Below are positions 35,783 through 44,140 of a stretch of DNA of 64,000 bases, piece by piece (within the stretch, counting starts at the first letter, position 1; each line of letters starts with the position of its first letter). This stretch comes from Poriferisodalis sp965231925 (GTDB taxonomy: Bacteria; Actinomycetota; Acidimicrobiia; Acidimicrobiales; Poriferisodalaceae). The notes beneath the pieces were generated by a model. It was not told where the DNA came from, made no database searches, and worked only from the letters and a program-made list of their open reading frames with translations. The translations under genes and the position numbers were made by a program. The stretch is taken from positions 2,976,001-3,040,000 of the forward strand of contig OZ246894.1 of NCBI GenBank assembly GCA_965231925.1. The letters are read 5' to 3'.

Positions 35783-35898
35783 AACCGGCGGGAACTCACG
35801 CTCTCATTCTGCCGTGCCCGACATGAACGCCGTTGACAACGCCGACGAATCACCTGCGAGTCTTCAGCGCTGGCGTATTAGTTCAGCAGATGATTATT

Positions 35899-35915
35899 GC
35901 ATCAGATGCTAGCAT
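35899..35915 (+). promoter_or_regulatory. operator-like palindrome and -10 before the CcdA-like gene
   Basis: GCATCAGATGC (35899-35909) is a five-base inverted repeat around one central base. TAGCAT (35910-35915) follows and lies six bases before the ATG at 35922. The surrounding stretch is AT-rich. A leaderless, autoregulated toxin-antitoxin promoter is inferred. Confidence 0.5.
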
Positions 35916-35921
35916 TTTGTG

Positions 35922-36131
35922 ATGGCATCGACCCGCGCAACCTTCACTCTCGATGCCGAGCTGGCCCGCTCTGCCCGCCGTTTCGATATCAACGTGTCCG
36001 CAGCGGCTCGCGAGGGCCTCAGGGCTGCTGTCGCGCGAGCGATGGCCGATGCCGATCGCGTTGCGTATACGGCCCAGCCTGAGCAGCCCGACGAATTCTG
36101 GGACGAAGCCGAAGCCTGGAGTGACGCATGA
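35922..36131 (+). CDS. CcdA-like antitoxin
   Basis: 69 residues. TRATFTLDAELARSARRFDI and NVSAAAREGLRAAVARA follow the CcdA/ribbon-helix-helix pattern. The acidic end EFWDEAEAWSDA is the likely toxin-binding tail. The TGA overlaps the ATG of the MazF-like toxin. The CcdA-type antitoxin with a MazF/PemK-type toxin is a common mixed pairing because CcdB and MazF share a fold. A GTG three bases upstream is an alternative start. Confidence 0.8.
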   Translation: MASTRATFTLDAELARSARRFDINVSAAAREGLRAAVARAMADADRVAYTAQPEQPDEFWDEAEAWSDA

Positions 36132-36436
36132 AGCGCGGCGAGGTGTGGTGGGCCGAAGTCGGCGGCAAGCGACGACCCGTGCTCGTGCTGACCCGCACCG
36201 AGGTCATCGACGTTCGCCGGCTCGTCACGGTCGCAGAGATCACCACCACAATCCGAGGCCTCGCTGTCGAAGTTCCCATTGGCACCGACGAGGCTGGCCT
36301 GGCGCAGGGATCCGTCGTCAACTGCGACGGCCTACACACCATTCGACGCTCGTCGCTCGCCCGTCGTGCCGGCTGCCTCGACACCTCCACGATGCACGAC
36401 GTATGCGGCGCGATCGGCCACGCACTCGCCTGCTGA
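36128..36436 (+). CDS. MazF/PemK-family endoribonuclease toxin
   Basis: 102 residues, basic, SH3-like fold. The opening MKRGEVWWAEVGGKRRPVLV contains the family GEVWW and RRPVLVL motifs. TTTIRGLAVEVPIG and SVVNCDGLHTI match the second and third conserved blocks. Family members cleave mRNA or tRNA at short sequences; specificity is unknown here. Coupled to the upstream antitoxin by ATGA. Confidence 0.88.
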   Translation: MKRGEVWWAEVGGKRRPVLVLTRTEVIDVRRLVTVAEITTTIRGLAVEVPIGTDEAGLAQGSVVNCDGLHTIRRSSLARRAGCLDTSTMHDVCGAIGHALAC

Positions 36437-36475
36437 GAGCCGCCGCCGCACAACCAGCAAGATCGCAGCGCCCGT

Positions 36476-36481
36476 TAGCGT
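36476..36481 (+). promoter_or_regulatory. -10 hexamer before the nucleotidyltransferase pair
   Basis: TAGCGT, six bases before the GTG at 36488, the same geometry as other leaderless genes in this window. Confidence 0.45.
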
Positions 36482-36487
36482 GGAGAT

Positions 36488-36697
36488 GTGGGGAACGAGC
36501 CAGACCAGGGTCTCACCGTCTTTGATCTGTTCGAGGCCGCCGAGCGCATGATCGAAACCCGCCTGCGGCGCGAGAACCCGGTGGTCACGCAAAACGAAAT
36601 CCGTGCCGCCATCGACGAGTGGGCCTCCGGCGGCGACCGCCACCTCGACGCCGACGGCCACCTACGCGAGATCCCCATCCCCCCGCACCTGCAGTGA
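36488..36697 (+). CDS. small partner of a nucleotidyltransferase toxin (putative antitoxin)
   Basis: 69 residues from the GTG at 36488. The central helix LFEAAERMIETRLRRENPVV followed by TQNEIRAAIDEW is the recognisable part. Proteins of this type precede AbiEii-like nucleotidyltransferase genes in many Actinomycetota. The TGA overlaps the GTG of the next gene (GTGA). Antitoxin role is inferred from arrangement. Confidence 0.6.
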   Translation: MGNEPDQGLTVFDLFEAAERMIETRLRRENPVVTQNEIRAAIDEWASGGDRHLDADGHLREIPIPPHLQ

Positions 36698-37284
36698 CCC
36701 GCCTCGACGACGCACTCGTGCGCGCGAGCGATGTGCTGACCGAACTCGGCAAGGGCTTCGCGCTGGTCGGCGGCATCGCGGTGTCCGCGCTTACGGCGCC
36801 TCGCAGCACAGGCGACGTCGACATCGCCGTGGCTGTGGCAGATGACGGCGAGGCAGAGACTGTTGCTGGGTCGTTCATCACGGCCGGGTACGACGTCGCG
36901 TCGTTGCTCGAGCAGGGCGACACCGGTCGATTGGCTGGCGTCCGGGTTCATGACGCCGCGACAGGTGTGGGCCTGGACTTGATGTTCGCCATGTGCGGGG
37001 TCGAACCCGAGATCGTCGCCTCGGCTCGGCAGATCGAAGTGCTGCCCGGAATCGTCTTGCCTGTTGCCGGCGTCGGCGGCTTGATCGTCATGAAGTTGCT
37101 CGCACGCGATGATCGTCGCCGACCGATGGACGCCGACGACCTGAGATCGCTCGCCGAGGTGGCGACCGATGGCGACTGGGCCGAAGCACGCCGACTCGCC
37201 GACCTGGTGATCTTGCGCGGTGCGCACCGTGAACGCGACCTCATGGCCAGCCTGTCGCACTTGCAGGCTCACGGTGCCTTCTGA
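36694..37284 (+). CDS. AbiEii/MenT-like nucleotidyltransferase, putative toxin
   Basis: 196 residues from the GTG at 36694. The nucleotidyltransferase core is visible as FALVGGIAVSALTAPRSTGD with the metal-binding DVDIAV that follows, plus LDLMFAMCG. LIVMKLLARDDRRRPMDADD is the helical segment common to this family. Relatives transfer nucleotides to tRNA and act as phage-defence or growth-control toxins. The longer frame starting at 36619 shadows the partner gene. Target unknown. Confidence 0.78.
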   Translation: MTRLDDALVRASDVLTELGKGFALVGGIAVSALTAPRSTGDVDIAVAVADDGEAETVAGSFITAGYDVASLLEQGDTGRLAGVRVHDAATGVGLDLMFAMCGVEPEIVASARQIEVLPGIVLPVAGVGGLIVMKLLARDDRRRPMDADDLRSLAEVATDGDWAEARRLADLVILRGAHRERDLMASLSHLQAHGAF

Positions 37285-37328
37285 CAGCGGCAGTCCCGCA
37301 CGAGCCGGAACTGATGCGATCGCAGGCG

Positions 37329-39359
37329 CTACCGGCAGCCGATGCCGTCGCCGTCACGGTCGAGCCGGTACGGGTCATCGCTTGCATCGATCAGATAGAC
37401 GGGTCGCTGATCGCGGCTCAGATCGCCGCAGTTGAGTGCGTCACCGGCAAGGTGCGGAATGCAGGGCTGGTAGGCAGGGTGGCACCTGCCTGTCGCCGGC
37501 AATGTGGTCTCCGTCGGCGCTCGTGCCGTTGACGCCCGAACGACGAGCGCTGGTGCGGGGGCAGAGAAGGCAAAATCGGCGCCGGCGCACTGGCCGAGTT
37601 GCACATCGAGTGACGCTTGTTCATCAGCATCCACCGCAAGATCCCAGCGGGTCTTGACGGCGATCCAGTCGACTGCGTACTGGCAGCGATACGACGAACT
37701 CGGCGGCCACCACTCGGCAGGGTCTCGTGCACCCTTGCTGCGATTGGTCGCCGCACTCACGGCAATCAGCGAACGCGGGTCTGCGCGGTCGTTGGCGAAG
37801 CGAGTCCACGTTTCGGCTGCCCACTCGTGCCCGCCAGACTCCCACGCCTCCGCCAGCGGCACGAGATGGTCGATGTCCAACTCAGACGACGCAGCCACGA
37901 CCGATGCGTCATAGGCAGAGAGCCACGTGCCGTTTGCCAGTTGTTCCTCGGAAAGCACATGGTCTCTCGTCGATTGGCCTGCGCTGTACAGCCATCCGGC
38001 GAAGACAGCATCGCGTCGGTAGCCGCCACGGCGCTCTGCTTCAACGCGCAGCCGCTCGAAGAGGCCGATGACGCTGCGGCGCCGCTCGAGATCGGCCGCC
38101 TCGGCCTCCGGGTCGCGAACGGACGCCTCGGGGAATGCGACGTCGGGAAAGATCGACGATGCTTGTGCCCCCGAACCAAGCGATGTCGCGGCGCCGGTCT
38201 CGGTTTGCAGTCCGTGCTCAGCCAAGAAACGCAGCACTTCTGCGCCGGGGACCACTGCGCCGAGCGTGCCTCCTTCACCCTCGTAACCGCCTGCGGCAAC
38301 CCCGATCAAGCGGCCGTGCCGATCGAAGACCGCACCACCGCTGACACCTGCGTCCAGCAACGCATCGGTCTTGAGCATTCGGTGTCCGTCGGTACTGGTC
38401 GTCGTACCAGAGAACCTGCCACTCGTGAACGTGAGCGTGTCCTGAGTGTTGCCGAAGCCGGGATAGCCCAGAATCGTCAGCTGGTCGCCCAGAGTAAGTT
38501 GCCCGCGTGCGACCGGCAGCGGCGCGTACGAACCAGGCGGCGTGTCCGCAACACGCACCACTGCGAGATCCCGGGCGAGATCATCCGCCACGAGCTCAGC
38601 GAGCTGCCAGTCGCCCGGCGGCTCGTCGAATCGTTGAGTGAAGCCCACGTAGGTCTCGCAGACAGGGCCGTCGCCGCCGGCATGCAGCACATGCGAGTTC
38701 GTCAGAACGAGCCGACCGACTCCGATGATCGTGCCTGAGCCGGCCTGCTCACAATCGGGCGCCAACAGCTGCACAACCGACTGCGCGAGCCGTTCCCAGT
38801 CGGCACCGTCGGCGTCTGCGGGCACCGTACCCTCGCCCGTATCAGGGATGGTTGTGCTCGCTCCGCCCACCGCGCCCTCCGGCTCGCCGGCCGCCGCGTC
38901 CGAGCCGCGAGTTGTTGAGGAAACGCCGTCGTCCGGGGCTGCTCGAATCTGAGCCGCATCAGCATCGGCGTGCGACGACAAGACCATGCCGCTCGCCGGA
39001 GCGGACTGCGGCACGGCTTGCGAAGCAATCCCTGCATCGATCGAATCAGCACCGTCAGGCACCTGAGTGCCCACCGCGACCATGACGAGTACCAGCACGG
39101 CCATAGCACCAAGGGCGGCGGCCGGTTTCCGTATCGCACGAAATGCCAGCCTCCGCTGGCTCATCGATCGTGCGGAAGAACTGGGCGGCGAGCGCCGTGA
39201 GTCTGGTGCGGCGGCGCGCTGGCCCGGGCGAGGGAGTGCGCCGCCGGCGACCCCCCGCTGTGCGCTGCCGGTGTGCTTCCTGGGCGGTGGACGGCGCTGC
39301 GGCGGCTCAGGTCGCAACGGGTTGTGGCGACGGCGCGTCGGGCGAGGAGGTTCAGCCAA
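37329..39359 (-). CDS. membrane-anchored trypsin-like protease fused to an HNH nuclease and Excalibur-like domain
   Basis: 676 residues from a TTG at 39359 with AGGA upstream; an ATG at 39164 (residue 66) would remove the Pro/Arg-rich cytoplasmic part. One membrane helix lies at about 83-97, then a linker. A serine protease domain (about 190-385) has an intact triad: His223 in LTNSHVLH, Asp264 in LARDLAVVRV, Ser340 in DAGVSGGAVF. A secreted HNH/DUF1524-like domain (about 425-580) has LDIDHLVPLAEAW and NRSKGARDPAEWWP. The C-terminus (about 625-676) is Cys-containing and ends YRLDRDGDGIGC, an Excalibur-type Ca-binding motif. All domains after the helix should be outside the cell. Joint attack on protein and DNA outside the cell is inference. 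Confidence 0.8.
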   Translation of the reverse strand: MAEPPRPTRRRHNPLRPEPPQRRPPPRKHTGSAQRGVAGGALPRPGQRAAAPDSRRSPPSSSARSMSQRRLAFRAIRKPAAALGAMAVLVLVMVAVGTQVPDGADSIDAGIASQAVPQSAPASGMVLSSHADADAAQIRAAPDDGVSSTTRGSDAAAGEPEGAVGGASTTIPDTGEGTVPADADGADWERLAQSVVQLLAPDCEQAGSGTIIGVGRLVLTNSHVLHAGGDGPVCETYVGFTQRFDEPPGDWQLAELVADDLARDLAVVRVADTPPGSYAPLPVARGQLTLGDQLTILGYPGFGNTQDTLTFTSGRFSGTTTSTDGHRMLKTDALLDAGVSGGAVFDRHGRLIGVAAGGYEGEGGTLGAVVPGAEVLRFLAEHGLQTETGAATSLGSGAQASSIFPDVAFPEASVRDPEAEAADLERRRSVIGLFERLRVEAERRGGYRRDAVFAGWLYSAGQSTRDHVLSEEQLANGTWLSAYDASVVAASSELDIDHLVPLAEAWESGGHEWAAETWTRFANDRADPRSLIAVSAATNRSKGARDPAEWWPPSSSYRCQYAVDWIAVKTRWDLAVDADEQASLDVQLGQCAGADFAFSAPAPALVVRASTARAPTETTLPATGRCHPAYQPCIPHLAGDALNCGDLSRDQRPVYLIDASDDPYRLDRDGDGIGCR

Positions 39360-39425
39360 CGGTGTCCTACGCGCGGCGCGTCTCAGTGGGCACTGCGAGC
39401 CCCAGCCGCGGCGAGAGCTGGCTGA

Positions 39426-41804
39426 TCACATCAGCGGTTCGGCAGGTGCGCCGGCCGAACCGTGCATGGCCAGGCCGCCTGCACCGACCGGCGCGCTCAC
39501 GTCAGGCTCGCCGATCGGCGTCAGACGCTCCATGCCGACGGGCTCTGAGATGTCCACCCGCACAGTGTGGAACAGAATCGTTCCCTGCACCCGCAGGTGT
39601 CGACACTGGTGAGCCGCCGGCCCGTGTTCTGGGGGCATCGACACCGCCTCGGGCCACCAGACCAAGGACTGGTACTCGGGCGGGGACTCCGTGCTCGGAG
39701 GCAGAGTGCCCGAAGGCAGCCGCGCCTCGCCCGCAGGCAGCATCTCCCCCAGCAGTCGCGGCAGCGTCTGGCAATCGGCGTCGGCGGGGCCGAGCGACAC
39801 CGCTATGTGATCGGACATGAATGTCGCCGTCATGGCCCGATTCAGCGCCTCTTCTGCGGCTTCGTGCAGCACGGAGTCGAATTCGCCGGCGTACACACGC
39901 TCCGCGAAGCGCCAGCGAGACCCGCTGCCTTCGGCGCTCAGCGCCGACCGGAGCGCCATCGGGTACGTGCAGTGTTCAGGCGGCGGCATGTAGCCATCGG
40001 CGCCGATCCCGAATCTCGACCGCTCGCTGCTGACGAATCGCGAGGACATCCGGCGGTACTGCTCGCGCAGCCAGCCGCTCGACGCCAGCTCCGGCAGCAG
40101 CTCGCCGAGATATGCGTCACGGGTCTCCTCAGTCAGCTCGAGGTCGAACATCAGCAGCTTGCGCACGGCCGGCGCGGGGTCGTTCGGCACCGTTGCGGCA
40201 CGATGCGAGCCGAAGGGGCGGTGCACGAGCCGAGCCGCGACGGCCGCTGTCGTCAGCCAATGGGCCTTGAGCACCTCGAGCGCCGCGGTGCGTGCGGCGC
40301 CTAGCTCGCACCCATCGACGAGCTCGTCGATGCGCTGTCGCCATTCGCTCACCTGCCGTCGATCGCGCCTGCGCACGAGCCGGACCAGACCCCCCGCTGC
40401 GATCACGACCGCGACTGCAATTGCCAGCAGCACCGTCAGCAGCCGCCAGTTCCGGTTCTCAAAGACCGCCGGCGCCGTCACCACCACCACAGCAGCGCCC
40501 CCGGCATATACCGCTGCCACCAGCGTGAGGCGAACCTGTGCCGACCAGCTTCGGCTCGGGGTCAGCCTGAGCACCGGCGGCACGGTCGCGACGAGCGCCA
40601 GCAGCAAGAACGACGCAAGTCTGGCCTGTTCGGAGAGCCGGTCAGGCGTGATCACCTCACGCAGCCCTGTGAGCGTCAGCAGAGATCCGATGCCGATCAG
40701 CACCGATGCCAGCAACGCGTAGGCCACAAAGGACGTGACGCCCGGTTCGGGCCGGTTCTCATGGCGCATCCGAGCGTGCAGCATCTCGATCTGGCGTTCG
40801 ACATCACGCTCTGACCGCTCGATCTCGGCATCGAATTGGCCGGTCACCTCGGCCAACAGCGACACCGTGTCGCGCTGGTTCGGATCGTCTTGCTGGCCGA
40901 TGGCATGCTCCGCGTCCTCGGCAAGGTCGATGGGATCGCTCGCATAGGCCGCTTCGTCGTCCGAGTGGGCATCACCCGGGTCGAGATCCACGAGGCCGCC
41001 TGCACCATCAGCCATCCTGTAGCGGCCGCTGCCATCGCGGTGCGCATCGCCAGCGAGCACCGATATCGCAGCGGCCAATCCCTCTGCATCGGGAGCGAGG
41101 GCGTGAGGGTCGACCACCACATAACGGGCGCTCGTCGCGGCTGCTCGAATTCCCTCGGTCGCGTGCGTCGCGTCGGCCATGCCGAACACGCCGTCGAGCA
41201 GCTCCTCCCAACCCTGTACCGGCACGGCTTCTATCGACACCGGAGGACGAGTGCTGTCGAGCAGCATCCGTGCCTCGGCGGCTGCACCTGAGAGGTCCCC
41301 GGCGGCGGACACATCTCGGGCCAGCGGCTCTGTCCACGAAGCAATCGCGACGGTGTCTGCGATGTAGTCGTCAAGATGCGACGCCGCCTGCGCAGCGTCG
41401 TCGTCGCGGTCGAGCACACCCCCGATCGTCTCGACTGCGAGACGGCGGATCTGCACCTCCTCGGTGAGCGGGATCAAGCCGCGCAGCATGCTGTGCGACA
41501 CGGCGTCATCGGCATCTGCGGTCCGCGTGCCGTCGCCGATGTCGTCCTGCGCGCCTGTCAGCACCCGGAAAGTCGACGGGTAGATGTGCGGGGCGGCGGC
41601 CCGCACCATGAACGCCGAATCGGGGCAGGAAGCAGCCCCGGCGTTAGCGGCAGCAAACCCGTGCCGTCGAGCGACTGTTCTGGCGAGGGCGTATGGATGC
41701 GAGCAGCACGGCACATCGAGCGCACCAGCCGCACCAGCGGTCGGCCCACCCCACTGGCGGCCGTCTCGACGAACTCCAGCGGAGCGCCGTCCATCGTCGA
41801 CCAC
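39426..41804 (-). CDS. large multi-pass membrane protein, unknown family; N-terminus in another frame
   Basis: I do not recognise the family. The coding signal is convincing from about MVRAAAPHIYPSTFRVLTG onward (about 730 residues). A soluble part of about 300 residues is followed by four hydrophobic helices (YALLASVLIGIGSLLTL, FLLLALVATVPPVL, LTLVAAVYAGGAAVVVV, LLTVLLAIAVAVVIAAG) and a C-terminal soluble domain of about 300 residues. The first 65 residues of this frame look unnatural. Inserting one base in the CCCC run at 41622-41625 would join it to the frame that starts at 42061 and give about 880 residues. So it is either a frameshifted pseudogene or a sequencing error. Confidence 0.6.
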   Translation of the reverse strand: MVDDGRRSAGVRRDGRQWGGPTAGAAGALDVPCCSHPYALARTVARRHGFAAANAGAASCPDSAFMVRAAAPHIYPSTFRVLTGAQDDIGDGTRTADADDAVSHSMLRGLIPLTEEVQIRRLAVETIGGVLDRDDDAAQAASHLDDYIADTVAIASWTEPLARDVSAAGDLSGAAAEARMLLDSTRPPVSIEAVPVQGWEELLDGVFGMADATHATEGIRAAATSARYVVVDPHALAPDAEGLAAAISVLAGDAHRDGSGRYRMADGAGGLVDLDPGDAHSDDEAAYASDPIDLAEDAEHAIGQQDDPNQRDTVSLLAEVTGQFDAEIERSERDVERQIEMLHARMRHENRPEPGVTSFVAYALLASVLIGIGSLLTLTGLREVITPDRLSEQARLASFLLLALVATVPPVLRLTPSRSWSAQVRLTLVAAVYAGGAAVVVVTAPAVFENRNWRLLTVLLAIAVAVVIAAGGLVRLVRRRDRRQVSEWRQRIDELVDGCELGAARTAALEVLKAHWLTTAAVAARLVHRPFGSHRAATVPNDPAPAVRKLLMFDLELTEETRDAYLGELLPELASSGWLREQYRRMSSRFVSSERSRFGIGADGYMPPPEHCTYPMALRSALSAEGSGSRWRFAERVYAGEFDSVLHEAAEEALNRAMTATFMSDHIAVSLGPADADCQTLPRLLGEMLPAGEARLPSGTLPPSTESPPEYQSLVWWPEAVSMPPEHGPAAHQCRHLRVQGTILFHTVRVDISEPVGMERLTPIGEPDVSAPVGAGGLAMHGSAGAPAEPLM

Positions 41805-42061
41805 AGGCCCCCGAGCGTCGCGACCTCAACCGCGACATGCCAGCCATACACATCGTCATGGCCGGCACGGCTCACAGGCATTGCCGCGGCCCGCTCGAAC
41901 TGGCGGTCTACCGGCAGCACCACCAACGCACTGTTTGCCTCGGAGCTGACAAATGCCCCATCGGGCACCATGACGGCGTCGCCGTAGCAGGGAATCCACA
42001 CCCGGTGAGACGAGACGGGCGTGGCCTCAGGCATGAGCCTTCGCAGGTCGTTGCGCAACAT
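41558..42061 (-). pseudogene. N-terminal part of the frameshifted membrane protein
   Basis: 167 codons from the ATG at 42061 (MLRNDLRRLMPEATPVSSHR). Protein-like sequence continues to about SLDGTGLLPLTPGLLPAP, then turns into PPPRTSTRRLSGC and stops. Adding one C near 41622-41625 converts the end to LLPAPDSAFMVRAAAPHIY and enters the long downstream frame. Treated as the 5' half of one gene. An IS1380-like remnant lies just upstream. Confidence 0.5.
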
Positions 42062-42133
42062 GACATCCGCTTGTGCCAGCCGCGGCCTCCTGAATCGAGA
42101 CCGCCAACCCTGCCCGACGCTGCTTGAAAAAAC

Positions 42134-42340
42134 TCAAGACCTGTCGCGCGAAGTCAGACGCAACACAAGAATCTTTCGGCCCGGGTTCGCCGAGCCCGTG
42201 CGCACCCACCGCTCGATGAGCCCCAACAGACCCAGACGGGCCATCAACGTGCCCACCAGGATCAGACCCGCGTTGGCCACCAAGCCCTCATGGTCAAAGG
42301 TCGCCGCGAACCGATCCAGCCTGCGCGAAGATACAGACAC
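42134..42340 (-). pseudogene. truncated IS1380-family transposase remnant
   Basis: 68 codons from the GTG at 42340, which keeps a good ribosome site (AGGAGG eight bases upstream). RRLDRFAATFDHEGLVANAG followed by LARLGLLGLIE and NPGRKILVL resembles the N-terminus of IS1380-family transposases (the TFDD...VANAGL and PGRK blocks). Full-length enzymes run to about 450 residues; here similarity ends after about 60. No catalytic DDE region is present nearby. No clear terminal inverted repeat was found. Confidence 0.6.
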
Positions 42341-42490
42341 AAAAAGTGCCTCCTGCTGTTGAGACGAACGTGACCATCGAAACCACAATCGTCGCAGCCC
42401 AGGAGGCCTTTTTCGCGGACACGGACACCCACACACACCTACCCAATCGGTGGATTCAGGCTAAGCGCGACCGGCTCACCGCTCAGGCCG

Positions 42491-44140
42491 CTAGGGGAAC
42501 AGGGCGGATTCATGCGGCTGGCGGGGCTTGCGGGCCGGACCAGCTTCATTGGCCGGCGTGGGATAGGCGTACATGGTCGGCTTCCTGGATGGGGCGGGGT
42601 TCGGCGGCGAGTCGGTGTCGGGAGGTATCAGCCGGTAGCGGCTGCCGCGAACCACGACTTGCCAGTTGTGGTCGTGGATGCGGTCGTGGCAGGACCAGCA
42701 CACCAGCACGAGGTTGTCGATCTTGGTGGGGCCGCCGCGTTTCCAGGGGATGATGTGGTGGGCCTCGCAGTCGCCGGGCGGGGCGCCGCAGCCGATGCAG
42801 GCGCCGTCTCGGGCGATCAGGGCGCGGCGCTGGGCTGCCGTGGGTGCTCGTGAAGCGACAGCCTCATAGAGCGGTGTGAGCTGATCGCCGAACAGCACTA
42901 CCGAGACATCGGCGTTGCAGGCGAGCCGATCGACCACGCCGGCGGGGAGAAGGCCGGCGCCGGCGATGTCGCCGATGCCAGAGCACTCGTCGAGCAGGTC
43001 TGCGAGGTCGGCTCGCACGATGATCTGCGTCGAGTGGGCCTTGTGCCCCTCTGGGCCTGTGCGGTCGCAGGTTGGGTGGCCGCAGCCGGCGGCGGCGCCG
43101 TCGTGGCACGATGCGCTTGGGGTTGCTTCGTCGCTGTCGGTTTCGTTGCCTGCCGCGATCTTGTCTGTCGGTGTGCCGTTCAGGCTTGTGGAATTGGGGG
43201 GCGCGCAGCCGTCCGTGTTGTCGCCTGCAGAGGTGTCGCCGCGAGCGGGATCGTGGGCGGTCGTCGGCGCAGGACCGGCGTGGGAGAGGACGCGGTCGAG
43301 CGCGTCTGCCATGCGCTGGTCGCGGGTACGCACCGCGCCGTCGCCTGACGAGCCGTGGGGCACCGTGCCGTCGGTTGGCGAGCCGTTGCGTGCCGCGCCT
43401 TCAGTTACCGCACCGTGACGCGCTGCGCCGTCACCTGGCGTGCTGTTGCGTGCTGCTTCTTGGAGGGCCGCGTCCACCGGGTTGGCGGCTGGGCCATTGC
43501 GCAGCAGGCGGCGGTCGGCTTGGCGGAGACGTTCGGCCTCGTCGCGAATGCGTGCCTGAATGCGGGCACCCATCTCGGCGTCGAACGCACCACGCATCTG
43601 CACTGTTCCATCGTCGCCGTTCCAAAAGCGCACACTGCGGTTGCGGCGGTTGCGGCGATGCCGCTCAGCGAGGTCCGCAGCGTTCTGATGCTGCGCAGTC
43701 CAGCGCTGGGAGGCTTGGGCGAACTCATCCGGCGGCAACGTCCTGGCCAGGTTCACGAACTCAGTGTCGTCTTGCACGGCGTTGGGGCTGGTGTCGCGCG
43801 CAGCGCGGGCCAAACGGGCGGCGTTCGCCATGCACATCTCGCCCTCGGCCAGCGCTGACCGCGCATCGGGCACACGCTCGAGCTCGGCCACGGTGCGCAC
43901 ATTGCGCGCTGCCTCCGAGCGAGGCACTGCCGCGATCTGGTGCAGCACTCCCGCGCCGCCGTCACCGTGACGCTCGCGCAGCGCGATTTGAGACGCCACG
44001 GCGGTCTCGAGCGTCTCGAGCTTGGCGCGCAGCGGCTTGGCCAGCCCCAGCGTCTCGCGCAGCTCCGCGGTCGGGGCGCCGTCGACGCCGTCGAGCGCTG
44101 CTGAGAGCGAGTCGAGCGCCTGCCGCACCTGAGAGAACAT
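42491..44140 (-). CDS. DUF222 / HNH endonuclease domain protein
   Basis: 549 residues of the actinobacterial DUF222-HNH (13E12-like) family. The DUF222 part runs from LRETLGLAKPLRAKLETLET to about residue 230. The C-terminal HNH site has CIGCGAPPGDCEAHHIIPW and LVCWSCHDRIHDH with the Cys pairs of a zinc-supported fold. Between them lies a variable linker of about 130 residues that includes four 10-residue repeats. Members are numerous and often linked to mobile elements. TAAGAT six bases before the ATG suggests leaderless expression. Confidence 0.85.
   Translation of the reverse strand: MFSQVRQALDSLSAALDGVDGAPTAELRETLGLAKPLRAKLETLETAVASQIALRERHGDGGAGVLHQIAAVPRSEAARNVRTVAELERVPDARSALAEGEMCMANAARLARAARDTSPNAVQDDTEFVNLARTLPPDEFAQASQRWTAQHQNAADLAERHRRNRRNRSVRFWNGDDGTVQMRGAFDAEMGARIQARIRDEAERLRQADRRLLRNGPAANPVDAALQEAARNSTPGDGAARHGAVTEGAARNGSPTDGTVPHGSSGDGAVRTRDQRMADALDRVLSHAGPAPTTAHDPARGDTSAGDNTDGCAPPNSTSLNGTPTDKIAAGNETDSDEATPSASCHDGAAAGCGHPTCDRTGPEGHKAHSTQIIVRADLADLLDECSGIGDIAGAGLLPAGVVDRLACNADVSVVLFGDQLTPLYEAVASRAPTAAQRRALIARDGACIGCGAPPGDCEAHHIIPWKRGGPTKIDNLVLVCWSCHDRIHDHNWQVVVRGSRYRLIPPDTDSPPNPAPSRKPTMYAYPTPANEAGPARKPRQPHESALFP
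43335..43454 (-). repeat. four 30-base repeats in the DUF222 protein linker
   Basis: Units of 30 bases at 43335, 43365, 43395 and 43425, diverged but in register, coding for 10-residue repeats of the type ARNGSPTDGT. In frame, so only linker length is affected. Confidence 0.7.

Noticed and set aside
35747..35830. 19-codon leader peptide before rel
   Set aside because: The frame and hairpin are suggestive, but there is no ribosome site, no codon bias of a classic attenuator and no alternative terminator.
42341..42490. Terminal inverted repeats or target duplication of the IS1380 remnant
   Set aside because: I could not find a convincing pair of ends; the 3' part of the element is gone, so boundaries cannot be set.
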